A stretch of 64,000 bases of DNA from Mesostigma viride (GCA_009746045.1 RPFO01000667.1:5310719-5374718), one strand, 5' to 3'. Positions 23,639-34,327 are shown, counted from the first letter of the stretch. The notes: a model not told the origin generated them from the letters alone. Numbers and translations are program-made.

Positions 23639-24721
23639 ATGAAGCACATTTGTGGCGTACTCCTCGCATTGTTGCTCATCGCAGTAGCGGGGGCAAGGGT
23701 GCCGCTTGCTCAGGGGGCCGCGCCTTCCGAGACCCTAACGAGCTGTGCGGCTAAAGGCGATGTGGGATGCGTTCTGGCCTTCCTCGACGGCCCGGAGGAG
23801 ACAGACGTGGATGAGAAGGATGAGACAGGTAAAACCGCCCTTTGCTACGCTGCGAAAGTGGGCAGCAGAGACATGGTCAATCTGCTCCTAATGGTTGCCA
23901 ACCCGAGGGTCGCATGCGCTGGCAAGCAGACGCCGCTGCACATCGCCACCAAGGCAAAGCATACGGAGATCGTCCGCCTCCTCCTCGCGTACGGAGCGAA
24001 AGCCGACGCTCTCGACGACTCGGGCCTCTCCCCCCGCAAAATCGCGGCCATCGAGGGGAATGCGGGCCTGAATGCGCTGTTCGACATGGAGGCCCACGGC
24101 GGCGCGCAGGCGTTCGAGGACCTCCCCGGAGCGTGGCGCATGTACGAGTCCGAAGAGCACAGCGAGTTCTTCTTCCACAACGTCGAGACGGGGGAGACCC
24201 GTTGGTCCCGCCCGCCCGAGTGCTCCTGGGTCGTGCACCGGCTCGAAAACGGCCACAAGGTCTACTGGAACAAGATCACGGAGCAGACGGTCTACACCAT
24301 CCCGCGCGCGCTCGCGTGGAAGCACGTGCGGGACAAGTCGTCCGGGGAGTGGTACTGGTGGAACTTCAAGACGGAGCGCAGCCAGGCCGACGCGCCCGCG
24401 GAGCTCCCCGACGAGATCCGCAGGGACCCTACGATGATCCGGGGTTTATACTGGAACACCGTCACGGGGGAGACCCAGTGGGAGGACCCGCGGGAGAATC
24501 ACTGGAACTTGTTGTACGACGAGTATGGCAACAAGTTCTGGTTCAGGCCGGCCACGGGTGAGACGGCGGGCGAGCTGCCCGCCGAGGCGGCGTGGACGGA
24601 GGCTCACTCGGACGACCACAACCGCAAGTATTACTACAACGCGGTCACTCAGGAGAAGCAGTGGGAGAAGCCGTCGACGCTGGCGTGGGAGGTGGTGGAC
24701 GAGGACGTGCACGATGTCTGA
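23639..24721 (+). CDS. Secreted or ER-targeted ankyrin-repeat protein with tandem WW domains
   Basis: A single-exon gene of 360 codons. I chose the ATG at 23639 because it opens a classic signal peptide (MKHICGVLLALLLIAVAGA). An in-frame ATG at 23612 would bury it behind nine residues and lies in a 17-bp tandem duplication. Residues about 28-150 form ankyrin repeats (GKTALCYAAKVGSRDMVNLL; TPLHIATKAKHTEIVRLLLA). Then come five or six WW-like units, the clearest being AWRMYES...FFHNVETGETRW and KYYYNAVTQEKQWEKP; the middle ones lack one Trp or the Pro. Both repeat types bind protein partners (WW: proline-rich peptides). No catalytic domain is seen. The gene is GC-richer than its surroundings. 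No neighbour suggests its pathway. Confidence 0.85.
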   Translation: MKHICGVLLALLLIAVAGARVPLAQGAAPSETLTSCAAKGDVGCVLAFLDGPEETDVDEKDETGKTALCYAAKVGSRDMVNLLLMVANPRVACAGKQTPLHIATKAKHTEIVRLLLAYGAKADALDDSGLSPRKIAAIEGNAGLNALFDMEAHGGAQAFEDLPGAWRMYESEEHSEFFFHNVETGETRWSRPPECSWVVHRLENGHKVYWNKITEQTVYTIPRALAWKHVRDKSSGEWYWWNFKTERSQADAPAELPDEIRRDPTMIRGLYWNTVTGETQWEDPRENHWNLLYDEYGNKFWFRPATGETAGELPAEAAWTEAHSDDHNRKYYYNAVTQEKQWEKPSTLAWEVVDEDVHDV

Positions 24722-26054
24722 GGGGTGGTGGGCGAGGGTGGACGGTGTGTGACGGTTGATGGGCGAGGAGGTGCAGGGGTGACCGGCCGCAAGTCTTTGG
24801 CCGGGTAAACATGATTTACCGGGTGGCTGCGACAGCAACTAACTGCGGTAGGTCACTCATGCGGTAGGCGTGCATGGGTGACAGCCGCAAGTTGTTACTA
24901 CGGCTTCGCAAGGCAACCTCCTAAACATGCTGTACCACCAGCCAACGTGCTTGGGTCATTTGATTGCCTTTTGGCGCGTGGGACGAGGCGCGTGGTAGCT
25001 GGTCGCCGAGGAGGTGCGCGGGACCGTGATGGGGGGCGGGTGTACGAGTGCACCGGCGACTGGTGTGCGCTAGCGCTAGCGCACGGCAACCCGTGTTTTA
25101 CTGGGTCGGCTTTTGTGAGTGCCGTCTGCCAGTGCACACGCGACGGCAATTACTGTAGCGCCTCGCACGCCAACCCCTGTTGGATGGGTCGGATTCCGTG
25201 TTCTTCGTGCCCTGGCCATGCATGGACGCATGTGGCTGCTCCGGCCATGCACGGATGCGTGTGGCTGCCCTGGCCGTGCACGGACTAGTGCTGGCGGCTG
25301 CACGTGTGCACGGAGGGCCGGTGGCTGCCTCTCCAGCGCGCTGGGTTTGCTTCCCTCATGCTGTACGGTAGCATGGACGAAACGTGGGTGAAGGAGGACA
25401 TGCCTCATGGTGCAAGGGCATGCCTGCTACGGGTGCTGCTTCACGAATGAGTTGCTTCAAACGTTTTCCCGGTGCACCGGTGCCGTACGGGTGCATGGAT
25501 CATCATCATGGACCTTCATGGACCGTCATCATGGATGTTTCTACGTGGATGTATCTAGTGACACAGCCAGCCGAGCGATACGAGCGGTATCAAGTGAGAC
25601 AAGTGGACGGGTGGCCGATGATGCGCGCCCTGCGGTCGCCCTCATCACCCACTAGGCGTGACGGCGGCCTGATCGCGCGGGTGCTGGTCCGCTAGTGCCG
25701 CGCTGCGTAGGAGCGCGCTGCTGTACGGCACGGCACTGGTGCCTTGGTTCCTTTTTTCCCAATGAGGTACCTTCACCGCGGCTGGTTCATCTGTGCCGTA
25801 CTACGTGGGGTGTTTCTAGTTTCGGAGTGCCGTACAACTGCACTGCTTCATGGGTGCCGTACGAGGTGTGCTGTTTCTGGCTCCTTCGTGCCGCCCGCAC
25901 CCACCCGTGCACACACGCATTTGGGGGGCATGCGGCGCATTGTCTTGTTGATATGTCATTATGTTGCGCAGTGGTTCATGCCGCCGTTACGTGCGCGCAT
26001 TCAACTGCCGTTGCGCGCACACATTCGTGTCACATGCGCAGATTTAGCTGTTCC
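24722..26054. other. Non-coding stretch
   Basis: No gene recognised. GTGCCGTACGG-like words and GCATGGACG words recur between 25200 and 25870. Confidence 0.4.
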
Positions 26055-26112
26055 ATGAGCGCACGTTACCCAACGGAGTTATGTTACAATTCAATTCAAT
26101 GAGCGCACGTTA
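26055..26112 (+). mobile_element. Ultra-short LINE-A tail insertion with 14-bp target duplication
   Basis: ATGAGCGCACGTTA occurs at 26055-26068 and 26099-26112. Between them are 30 bp that begin in the loop of the LINE-A hairpin (CCCAACGGAG) and run into the ATGTTACAATTCAATTCA tail. This is an extremely 5'-truncated retroposition. Confidence 0.75.
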
Positions 26113-26399
26113 GCCGCCCGTGGGGTTGTGGGAGAACCCATTCTCCGTGCCTGGCATTGTAGAGACGGTATGCCTCCAGTACCATCTGGTGGCTCATGCC
26201 AGCGCCGGAAGAGCGATGTGAAGTGAGACGACAAAAATGACGTTGGTCAGGGGCCCCTGGGCATGGGGACTTGGTGCCCCGCGGCCGCCTCATCCGTGCA
26301 CCATGTAGGCTATTAAGCGAGACACCTATACAGCTATATACTGGATCACTTTTTTGGCACAAGAGATCCATTTTACCCGTTACGATCTGGATGCTAGAC

Positions 26400-26560
26400 A
26401 TGCTATTCTTTTTTTTTTTTTTTTTTTCATGAAACGCGTGTCCAGGCCTGGAATGCCTGCTTTACACTTTGATGTCGATATAGCAACACACCACACCACC
26501 CCATAAAGAATCTCGTGCTCCCGTTGGGGAGTCACGGAGTACTGACCCCAATGGGTGTAT
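26400..26560 (-). mobile_element. T-tract and LINE-B hairpin copy
   Basis: A T19 run at 26409-26428 is followed by the LINE-B terminal hairpin complement at 26514-26534. Confidence 0.5.
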
Positions 26561-26935
26561 GAAGCCCGCGCCATGACCACCATCTTCTGTCCATCCACTT
26601 GAACAGAGTCGATAACACGGATAGTACAGAGGCAGCCTTGATGAGATAGAGATCCTCGCGAAAGATCAAGCCTGTGTTTGTTGCAGGGTGGCTGTTGTTG
26701 GTGCCTGTGCTGGTTGTTGTTTTCTAGAAAACATCTTGAATGGCTGTCGTTTGAATTCCTGCATTATTAATTTCATCATCATTAACGGGACAAGCTAGTA
26801 AGTAATGACGTGTTTGGAAGCGGGAAGCATGCTAGGCAAGAACCCTAGGGTCTGGGGCACAATAGTTGTCTCACCTAATAGATAGAGTAGGATTGTTCGT
26901 AACTAGGTAGAATAGACCTGTAGGACTGCATGTTC

Positions 26936-27358
26936 CCATCCATCCATCCATCCATCCATCCATCCATCCATCCATCCATCCATCCATCCATCCATCCATC
27001 CATCCATCCATCCATCCATCCATCCATCCATCCATCCATCCATCCATCCATCCATCCATCCATCCATCCATCCATCCATCCATCCATCCATCCATCCATC
27101 CATCCATCCATCCATCCATCCATCCATCCATCCATCCATCCATCCATCCATCCATCCATCCATCCATCCATCCATCCATCCATCCATCCATCCATCCATC
27201 CATCCATCCATCCATCCATCCATCCATCCATCCATCCATCCATCCATCCATCCATCCATCCATCCATCCATCCATCCATCCATCCATCCATCCATCCATC
27301 CATCCATCCATCCATGTGACTCCCCAACGGGAGCACGAGTTTAATTAATTAATCAATC
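26936..27358 (+). mobile_element. LINE-B 3' end with (CCAT)95 array, hairpin and (TTAA)n tail
   Basis: GTAGGACTGCATGTTCC precedes about 95 CCAT units (26936-27315). These lead directly into the terminal hairpin (27316-27336) and GAGTTTAATTAATTAA. This is the same order as in LINE-B copies with only a few CCAT units, so the microsatellite expanded inside the 3' UTR. Confidence 0.8.
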
Positions 27359-27359
27359 C

Positions 27360-27545
27360 ATCCATCGTGGTTAAAATAAATTTAAATTCAATTATAACAT
27401 GACTCCGTTGGGAGATCATGTAGCACATATTCCCTTGCTGGATGGATGGAGGTGAGCAAAGCAGGGGAAACCGAACTAATCTAACTCAAGCTAATCTAAT
27501 TTAGAAAATCCTACCTATTCTACTCAGCAAAGTGCCCCTCACGGT
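27360..27545 (-). mobile_element. LINE-A 3' end, minus strand
   Basis: On the minus strand the end of the LINE-A reading frame is followed by its 3' UTR, the hairpin (27398-27420) and the A/T-rich tail. Confidence 0.7.
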
Positions 27546-27549
27546 GCGT

Positions 27550-27822
27550 ATGGCGAGGCGGACACTCACGGACACAATGGCAGCTAAGCTCGACGGTGCC
27601 CACGGTTTACAGGATGCTCCGACAGGTCCTGAATGTAGGGTTTTCCCAGCGTAGGTCATTAGAGTCTTTGTATCACGGTATGCCTCGTATTTCGGACGAG
27701 ATTAGGCAGCGTAGGATAGCATTTGTAGGCCATCTTGCTCGCACCAGCCAGGTCGACACCGCCCTTGGTCTGGCCGGCCCCCAGCGGCTTGGCCAACCAG
27801 GGCGGCATATTTTGACCTGACA
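27550..27822 (+). pseudogene. LINE-A ORF2 C-terminal fragment
   Basis: The frame reads VYRMLRQVLNVGFSQR, then RISDEIRQRRIAFVGHLART and LGLAGPQRLGQPGRH. This is the post-RT C-terminal region shared with the copies at 30330 and 37450. It stops at TGA 27820-27822. Confidence 0.75.
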
Positions 27823-27849
27823 TGGTGGAGGCCCGGCCGGGTCTCCAAT

Positions 27850-28638
27850 GTGGAAACCAAGGTCGTCCACAAGCTCCAACCCCAGTTCACGGCGCTGCAC
27901 ACCGCGGCGCAGGCATCTGAAACGCACGCTGCACTTGTCTCTCGCCTCAACCAGGTGGAGGGCAAGTGCGGCGTGCTCATGAAGAAGCTTGAAGCCATCA
28001 CCGCTCACACCGAGGCCCTGGCCTCACAGGTCCCAAAGATAGCGGAGCAGACGGCCACCATTGCATCCCAGCCACCCCGGCTGGATGCTGGCCACCTCCC
28101 GCCCCTCTCCTATGCGGCCCTGCTGCGGTCAGCGACCGCCTCCACCACCGACGCCATCGCCACGAAGCTCCAGGAGCTGGAGGACCACCGCCAGGCCAAC
28201 CAACGGGAGGCCACCGACCGCGCTCGCCGCGAGTGCCGAGTGGTGCTGCGTCGTTTCCCCCAGAAGCCAAGTGAGACGTCAACCTCCCTTGCCGATGAGC
28301 TCAAGGACCAGCTCCTTACCCTCATGGGCCTGGTAGGTGAGGTAGAACTGCGTGGGTGTCACCGCCTTTCCCACTCACGGGATAAGGCGGCTCCCCCACC
28401 AGTTCTGCTCACCTTCCCCTCCCGTGAGGACAAGCAGCGGTTCCTCTCTCGTCGCAAGCGGTTGCACGACCTCACCTGGACGCTGGACGACGACCTGACC
28501 CCCGCTCAGCAGCAGCAGCGACGCGACCTGTGGCCGGAGTACCTCCGCCACAAGCAGGACCCCCAGAAGCCCAAGGTGTACTGGAGGGGCGGGGACCTGA
28601 TGATCAACCACAAGATGTGGACGCCCCCCGCGGGTTAG
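27850..28638 (+). pseudogene. LINE ORF1-like RNA-binding protein, 5' truncated
   Basis: The frame of 262 codons has a helical, Ala/Gln/Glu-rich N-terminal half (heptad-like, a probable coiled coil). The C-terminal half (RRECRVVLRRFPQKPSE; PPVLLTFPSREDKQRFLSRR) recalls the RRM and C-terminal domain of L1 ORF1 proteins, which coat the element RNA. The 5' end joins abruptly to a LINE-A ORF2 tail, so it belongs to a second, truncated element. It stops at TAG 28636-28638. The link to LINE-A or LINE-B is not shown. Confidence 0.55.
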
Positions 28639-28784
28639 ACTAGTTAATAGCCCTAGCTTGTATCCATTGGTAGTCACTGCCGCCATGGCAGCCATGCTTA
28701 GAACGTTTGCCCAGCCGTGCCAACATACATACCTAGTCACGCGCACCGCCGCTAACGCACGGTACACAACCAGCCATGTAATTA

Positions 28785-29120
28785 ATTAATTAATTAGACT
28801 CGTGCTCCCGCAACCAGCCATGTAGCCTTAGCTTAGTCCTTGTTGTATAGCCATGCTACGTCTTGGCTATGATCAGTTTACTCGCCCACGCTCCATGTTA
28901 TGCCATGCTCACATGGGTCTTATTGCACCCACAGATTGCCGGATCGATAGCGTGTCCGTTTAGCTAACGTGCCCGAATGCAGCTGTGGCATGCCTTTGGC
29001 ATGAAGGAGACTGGGGGTCTCTGCCCTTTCTCCTGTTGTGTACACACAGGGATTAAAAGCACTTCGGTGCTCCGTGACTCCCCAACGGGAGCACGAGTTT
29101 AATTAATTAATTAATTACTA
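28785..29120 (+). mobile_element. LINE-B tail pieces and a ~250-bp repeat shared with 31040-31296
   Basis: GCTCACATGGGTCTTATTGC, CATGCCTTTGGCATGAAGG and AAAAGCACTTCGGTGCTCCG recur in the same order at 31100-31260. Both copies end with the LINE-B hairpin (29074-29094) and a TTAA tail, so this is probably LINE-B 3' UTR or a SINE using the same tail. Confidence 0.65.
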
Positions 29121-29124
29121 TTTT

Positions 29125-29282
29125 GACCTGGCCTCGCCCCAACCAAGGACATTCCCAGGAAGCTAGGTAAACCTGCCATGAACTACACCCAGATGATGCT
29201 GGCCGACCTAGTGGTCCCAGCTCAGTTTGAACACCGCATCCACTCCCTCTCCCTTCTTTGGACTGCCATGCAGAACAAGAAT
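29125..29282 (+). pseudogene. LINE-A ORF2 C-terminal fragment
   Basis: Reads DLVVPAQFEHRIHSLSLLWT, as in the other LINE-A copies, and is cut by a LINE-B tail at 29283. Confidence 0.7.
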
Positions 29283-30035
29283 TAACTAATTAATTAATTA
29301 GACTCGTGCTCCCGTTGGGGAGTCACGGAGCATTAACCCTGATATCAGACCGGTAGATTAGACCGGTAGGACTGTTTGCACCCATTCATCCATCCATATG
29401 GATGGATGAATGGGTGCAAACAGTCCTACCGGTCTAATCTATTCTGGTCTATCTACATCAGCTACCTACAACATCTATCTAAACAACATTGATCACTAAC
29501 TATAACATCTATCTAAACAACATCATGCTACCCTAGGGGAGCTGTCTGGCGTGCCTCCCTCGGGTTTGTACACGCGGGCGCTTCCCCACGGGGGGGGGGG
29601 TCGTTGTCCTCTATGACCTGGGCCCACTTGGCCTCGTCCATCATCATCTTCCAAATCACGGAGAGGCCTAGGCCCCCCATGTCCTCTACTAGCTGTTCTT
29701 TGAAGGTGCGGGCCTTGCGGCGTCTAACATCACGGGGCCCGGCCCACGTCAGGAGGTGCCGGCCAGGCTGTGCTGGTCGGAGTCCCGCGGGAGGGCCACG
29801 TGAGGTGTCTATACCTGGTTGGTGCGAGCTAGGTGCCCTACGCGAGCTGCAGGCGCCGCTGCTTAATGGTGCTGGTGATATATGGCATGCCCAGGTAAAG
29901 GTCCTCATTGTGGACATGAGCATATCCTACTCTGAAAATGGATCGCAGCATGTTGGTGACCGCGCCGTCCAGCTTGCGGGCCAGGTCGGCGGTGAGGGTC
30001 CACGTCTCGGCCCTATACGTGAGAACAAGAAGCGG
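29283..30035 (-). mobile_element. LINE-B 3' half: ORF2 C-terminus, 3' UTR, hairpin, tail
   Basis: On the minus strand, LTADLARKLDGAVTNMLRS and YLGMPYITSTIKQRRLQLA, with a frameshift, lead to GIDTSRGPPAGLRPAQPGRH and a stop near 29530. Then come about 200 bp of 3' UTR with a few CCAT units, the hairpin (29305-29325) and a (TTAA)n tail. This copy shows how hairpin, CCAT units and coding end fit together. Confidence 0.7.
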
Positions 30036-30226
30036 TGGCAGAAGATTGTACCAGGCTCACACGCCAGCCCCGGTGGGCAAGCCACCCCCCCCCGCCAAGA
30101 GGAAGGGGCGTTTTGCTGAGTTGTGCATGTAGTTCTAAAGGATTGTATAGACTAGAGACCTTAGAATTCGGTTAGTTCGATTTCGCGGCTTCCTCCACCT
30201 CCACCCATCAAGGAATATGTGCTACA
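30015..30226 (+). pseudogene. LINE-A ORF2 end and 3' UTR, tail lost
   Basis: KKRWQKIV and GKPPPP-like coding end, then the 3' UTR up to GAATATGTGCTACATGATCTC, where another LINE-A fragment starts. Confidence 0.65.
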
Positions 30227-30231
30227 TGATC

Positions 30232-30980
30232 TCGGCCCGCAAGCGCATGCTCTTCAAGGTCCTCGTCCTCACGGTGCTCACGTATGGCGCCGAGGCGTGG
30301 ACACTCACACCCACACTGGCAGCTATAAGCTAAACGGCACAGTTTACAGGATGCTCCGAAAGGTCCTGAACGTAGGGTTTTCCAAGCGCCCGTCATTAGA
30401 GTCTTTGTATCAGGGCATGCCTCGTATTTCGGACGAGATTAGACAGCGTAGGATAGCATTTGTAGGACACCTTGCTCGCACCAGCCAGGTCGACACCGCC
30501 CTTGGTCTGGCAGGCCCCCAGCGGCTTGGCCAACCAGGGCGGCACCGATTCTGACCTGGCCTGGCCCCAAGGGCATTGCCAAAAAGGTAGGGAAACATGT
30601 CACGAACTACGTACAGATGCTGCTGGATGACCTACTGGTCCCAGCCCAGTTTGAATACCGCATCCACTCTCTCTCCCTTCTTTGGACTGCCATGCAGAAC
30701 AAGACGCGGTTGCAGAAGATTGTCAAGGCTCACACGCCTGACCCTGTGGGCAAGCCCCCTCCCCCCAAGAGGCGGAGGCGTTTTGATGAGTAGGGCAGTT
30801 AGGATTTTTCTAGACTAGGTAGATTAGCGTTAGGATAGTTCGATTACGCGGCTCTCTCCACTCCACCACCCATCAAGGAATATGTGCTACATGATCTCCC
30901 AACGGAGGCATGTTATAATTTAATTTAATTTAATGATCTCCCCACGGAGGCATGTTATAATTTAATTTAATTTAATTTTA
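30232..30980 (+). pseudogene. LINE-A ORF2 C-terminal fragment with complete 3' end
   Basis: It starts within the RT C-terminal region (KRMLFKVLVLTVLTYGAEAW), then RISDEIRQRRIAFVGHLART and DDLLVPAQFEYRIHS, ending RRRRFDE and a stop near 30793. The 3' UTR has the hairpin at 30890-30912 and an A/T tail, then a second partial hairpin and tail (30932-30978). It has several frameshifts. Confidence 0.75.
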
Positions 30981-31400
30981 AAGCGCCTCTTCCGCTTGGG
31001 GGGAGGAGGCTTGCCCACAGGGGCGGGCGTATGAGCCTGGACAATGGTCTTCCTGGCTATGCTCAGATCACTTGCCCACGCTAGCCTTGTCATGCCATGC
31101 TCACATGGGTCTTATTGCACCCACAGATCGCCGGACCGCGTAGCGTGTCCGATTTCAGCTGTACGTGGCATGCCTTTGGCATGAAGGAGGATGGGGGTCT
31201 CTGCCCTTTCTCCTGTTGTGCACACACAGGGATTAAAAGCACTTCGGTGCTCCGTGACTCCCCAACGGGAGCACGAGTTTAATTAATTAATTGATTAATG
31301 GTCTTCCACCTCTTCTTGTCCAGCATAGCAGTCCGAGCAAGAGAGAGGGAGTCAATGCGATGTTCAAACGGGGCTGGGACCACTAGGTCGGCCATCGGGG
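30980..31400 (-). pseudogene. LINE-A minus-strand fragments and LINE-B tail copy
   Basis: Complementary LINE-A coding ends lie at 30980-31055 and 31300-31398. Between them is the ~250-bp repeat (31040-31250, plus) with its LINE-B hairpin at 31254-31274 and TTAA tail. Confidence 0.6.
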
Positions 31401-31404
31401 TTAG

Positions 31405-31740
31405 TGCTCCGTGACTCCCCAACGGGAGCATGAGTTTATCAATCAATTAAGTGAGTACCAGGTAGACACCTCTCGTGGCCCGTCCGCATGCAGGGCTGCG
31501 GCCTGCTCAGCTGGGCAGGCACCTCCTCACGTGGGACCGCTAGGGTTTGGCACTACCTGCTACGCGGCATGCATGTCCCTCGGTTCGCTAGCTCAGGTGC
31601 CCATTAGATAGATACAATAGAACCCGTATAGGATTGGTTGTCCATCCATTCCTTCATTGCCCGGGTTAATACTCCGTGACTCCTCAGTCACGGGGGCACG
31701 GACATTAACTAACTAATTAATTAATCAATCAATAAATTAA
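31405..31740 (+). mobile_element. LINE-B tail and LINE-B C-terminal fragment
   Basis: Hairpin at 31411-31431, then a coding remnant (VDTSRGPSACRAA; cf. the minus copy at 29.8 kb), 3' UTR and a mutated hairpin near 31672 with a TTAA-rich tail. Confidence 0.6.
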
Positions 31741-31831
31741 TTTATGCCCCACCCCTAGCTGCACTAGATGGGGATAATATAGAAAGTCAAGGAGACAACA
31801 AAAATAATCGGCTCGTCCGAGCCGTCTTCTA

Positions 31832-32495
31832 CATCCAAATGCAGACATCGCGGCAGTGCAGCTATCCTCAGGGGCAATAACTTCTACATAAGGGTTACTC
31901 TGGCTAGCAATGGGCCGCGTGCGGGGGCACCACGCCGGAGGAGACAACAGGGCCAAACCCTTCGGGGAGGTGGGCTAGACATTACCAATTGAAAGACTAT
32001 GCGGAATAATTTGGCATCGAAATGCCTGGTAGTTTATTGACGACGATCATGACAGAAAAGCTTTGACGAAGCTTTGGGACAATCAGCTATTATATTTGAT
32101 CAGTGAGGGCAATGCACTGACTTAGTAACGAGGTACGGTCGCCTGCACTCATGTGTGCGGCGGCATCCAAATGCAGACATCGCGGCAGTGCAGCTATCCT
32201 CAGGGGCAATAACTTCTACATAAGGGTTACTCTGGCTAGCAATGGGCCGCGTGCGGGGGCACCACGCCGGAGGAGACAACAGGGCCAAACCCTTCGGGGA
32301 GGTGGGCTAGACATTACCAATTGAAAGACTATGCGGAATAATTTGGCATCGAAATGCCTGGTAGTTTATTGACGACGATCATGACAGAAAAGCTTTGACG
32401 AAGCTTTGGGACAATCAGCTATTAAATTTGATCAGTGAGGGCAATGCACTGACTTAGTAACGAGGTACGGTCGCCTGCACTCATGTGTGCGGCGG
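31832..32495 (+). repeat. Tandem duplication of a 332-bp unit
   Basis: 31832-32163 is repeated at 32164-32495 almost without change (one T/A difference seen near 32093/32425). No gene is recognised in the unit. Confidence 0.9.
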
Positions 32496-33000
32496 CATTC
32501 CGAATCCGCCTCCTGGCACACTTGAAATATTCTCACAATCCTTTCCTCTTCTTCCTATAATCCCGGCTCTTTTTTCATGCTGTGTACGTTTTTCTTAAAA
32601 GTACACACTGCTCCTTGGCTCCGCATTTCATCCCCCTTTGCACTAACACCTTTCATATGTCATGCCAGCATGGGATGCAGCATGCCACGTCCGGCCCAAC
32701 GGTTGTGGTGCTTCAAAATTGAATAGGCCTTGTGTAGCCCCGGAAATAGACTCCAGGTCAGCGTGAGATCTAATTTTAGTGGTTACAGTTGAGAAAAAAA
32801 CACGCAGACAGTACTAGGCTATACCGATATCTGCGTCGAGGAAAACCAGTAGACACGGAGGGATCATCGGGCTGAAATGGCGTTTTACACTGGAGGAGAG
32901 CGCATACAGAAAGAAAGGACTCCAAAACTCTCAACCACATTTACTAGCACACTAGTGGCACCCGCTGGCTTCGCCCAGCCCAAAACAGGGTCCCTTTTTT
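32496..33000. other. Non-coding stretch
   Basis: No gene or clear repeat. Confidence 0.4.
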
Positions 33001-33009
33001 TGGCAGTAC

Positions 33010-33170
33010 TTCGCCCCGCTGCCCGCTGCCCGCTGCCCGCAGCCCGCTGCCCGCTGCCCGCTGCCGCTGCCCGCTGGCCGCTGCCCGCAGCCCGCAGCCC
33101 GCTGCCCGCTGCGCGCTGCCCGCTGCCCGCTGCCGGATGCCCGCTGCCCGCTGCCCGCTGGAATAGTACG
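33010..33170 (+). repeat. 7-bp minisatellite (GCCCGCT)n
   Basis: Heptamer repeats with variants (GCCGCT, GCGCGCT). The unit block GGAATAGTACGGTGCTCGCT recurs at 33159 and 33221. Confidence 0.85.
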
Positions 33171-33259
33171 GTGCTCGCTTCGCTCGCGGATTGGTGCGCA
33201 GTACGCTGCCCGCTGCCCGCTGGAATAGTACGGTGCTCGCTTCGCTCGCGGATTGGTGC

Positions 33260-33400
33260 GCAGTACGGTGCTCGCTCGCTTCGCTCGCTCGCCGCGCGCA
33301 GCGCACAGCGAGCGCTGCGCTCGCTGTGCGCTGCGCGCAGGCCGCTGGCGCGGCCGCTCGCTCGCTTCGCTCGCTCGCTGGGCGCTTCGCGCGGATTGGT
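33260..33400. repeat. GC-rich palindromic block
   Basis: 33294-33315 and 33317-33338 are perfect complements with a 1-nt spacer, each 22 bp (GCGCGCAGCGCACAGCGAGC...). GCTCGCTTCGCTCGCTCGC-type palindromes flank it on both sides. Confidence 0.85.
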
Positions 33401-34117
33401 GGTAAGTGATTCCGGTTGTTTTGGATTGGCGGGGTACTCCGCGATGCCTTGGATAGTGCGGGATTGCGTTAGGTTGCTAAATTAATAAATAGGATATGCT
33501 CTGCGTCGAGAGTAGCCATGAGACACGGAGGGATCGGGCTCAAACACTAGCGTTGTACGGTACACAGGCCGAGAGCGCATATACACAGGAAAACAGGAAC
33601 TCCACAACTGCGTCCACCTGCACGGCAAGCATTTTACCAACAGCGAAAGATTAGGTAGCACTGATGATGAAGCGAACGCAGCTTAGTTCCTTGCCGACGG
33701 CAACTTAAGCTAGTACACCATTTACGAAATCCAGGTCATGTAATGCTCTCTTCGGAGGATAGCCCATTACAAAAACTATGGCTAACTAGTGATATTAACG
33801 TATTAAACATTACAATATGACACTTGCCGAATGCCTTACATCATTCATTTGACTACATGGGCCTGACTATTAATCTTGAGTGTCCTCAACCTCAACTCCT
33901 AATCAACCTCAACTCGCAATTCTCGCATTGCCTCGCAGAGGCGAGCCTAAACCTTTCGTCCGGTGGTTCGTGTGCCATGATTCGTGCAATGAACGTGTCA
34001 CCTGCCCACGAAGTCACGAGCAGAGCCACGCCTGATGGCTGAGATACCATCCACGTAGGCGCACGCTATGCATGGCACCCACGAACTTGTCTTCCATCCG
34101 TACAACATTCGTCCAAC
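33400..34117. other. Non-coding stretch upstream of the ferredoxin gene
   Basis: No gene recognised. Confidence 0.4.
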
Positions 34118-34327
34118 GTGGCAAGGTCGTGGCATGTCCAAGTGCGCTCAACTAATGATCCGGAGCTGTTCCGTGACAGGTTCAGCACAAGCAAATTGGC
34201 CATTGAGCCGGTGAAGATAGGCAACGAGGACGTCCTGTATGTAAAGAAAGACGCGAGCACTTTTCCAACCAAACCCTTTGCGTGTACAACTGAAATCCTC
34301 ACTGCAGTCCGTGTAGGTATTTCCTAG
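34118..34327 (+). CDS. Hypothetical short frame or exon, unknown
   Basis: A 69-codon frame with balanced composition (NDPELFRDRFSTSKLAIEPV; GNEDVLYVKKDASTFP). It ends shortly after a possible donor (GTAG|GTATTT). No family is recognised. It lies 65 bp before the ferredoxin start and could be an upstream exon of another gene or an old fragment. Confidence 0.25.
   Translation: MARSWHVQVRSTNDPELFRDRFSTSKLAIEPVKIGNEDVLYVKKDASTFPTKPFACTTEILTAVRVGIS

Noticed and set aside
23842-24561. A 239-codon Arg/Gly-rich frame
   Set aside because: Alternate frame of the GC-rich ankyrin/WW gene.
26871-27336. MDGW and HPSI repeat proteins here and at 18.8, 19.3 and 39.8 kb
   Set aside because: Frames across GGAT/CCAT arrays, which sit in LINE 3' UTRs or a foldback loop.
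32877-33485. A 202-codon frame with ARCPLPA repeats
   Set aside because: Heptamer repeat and palindromic GC block; no domain.
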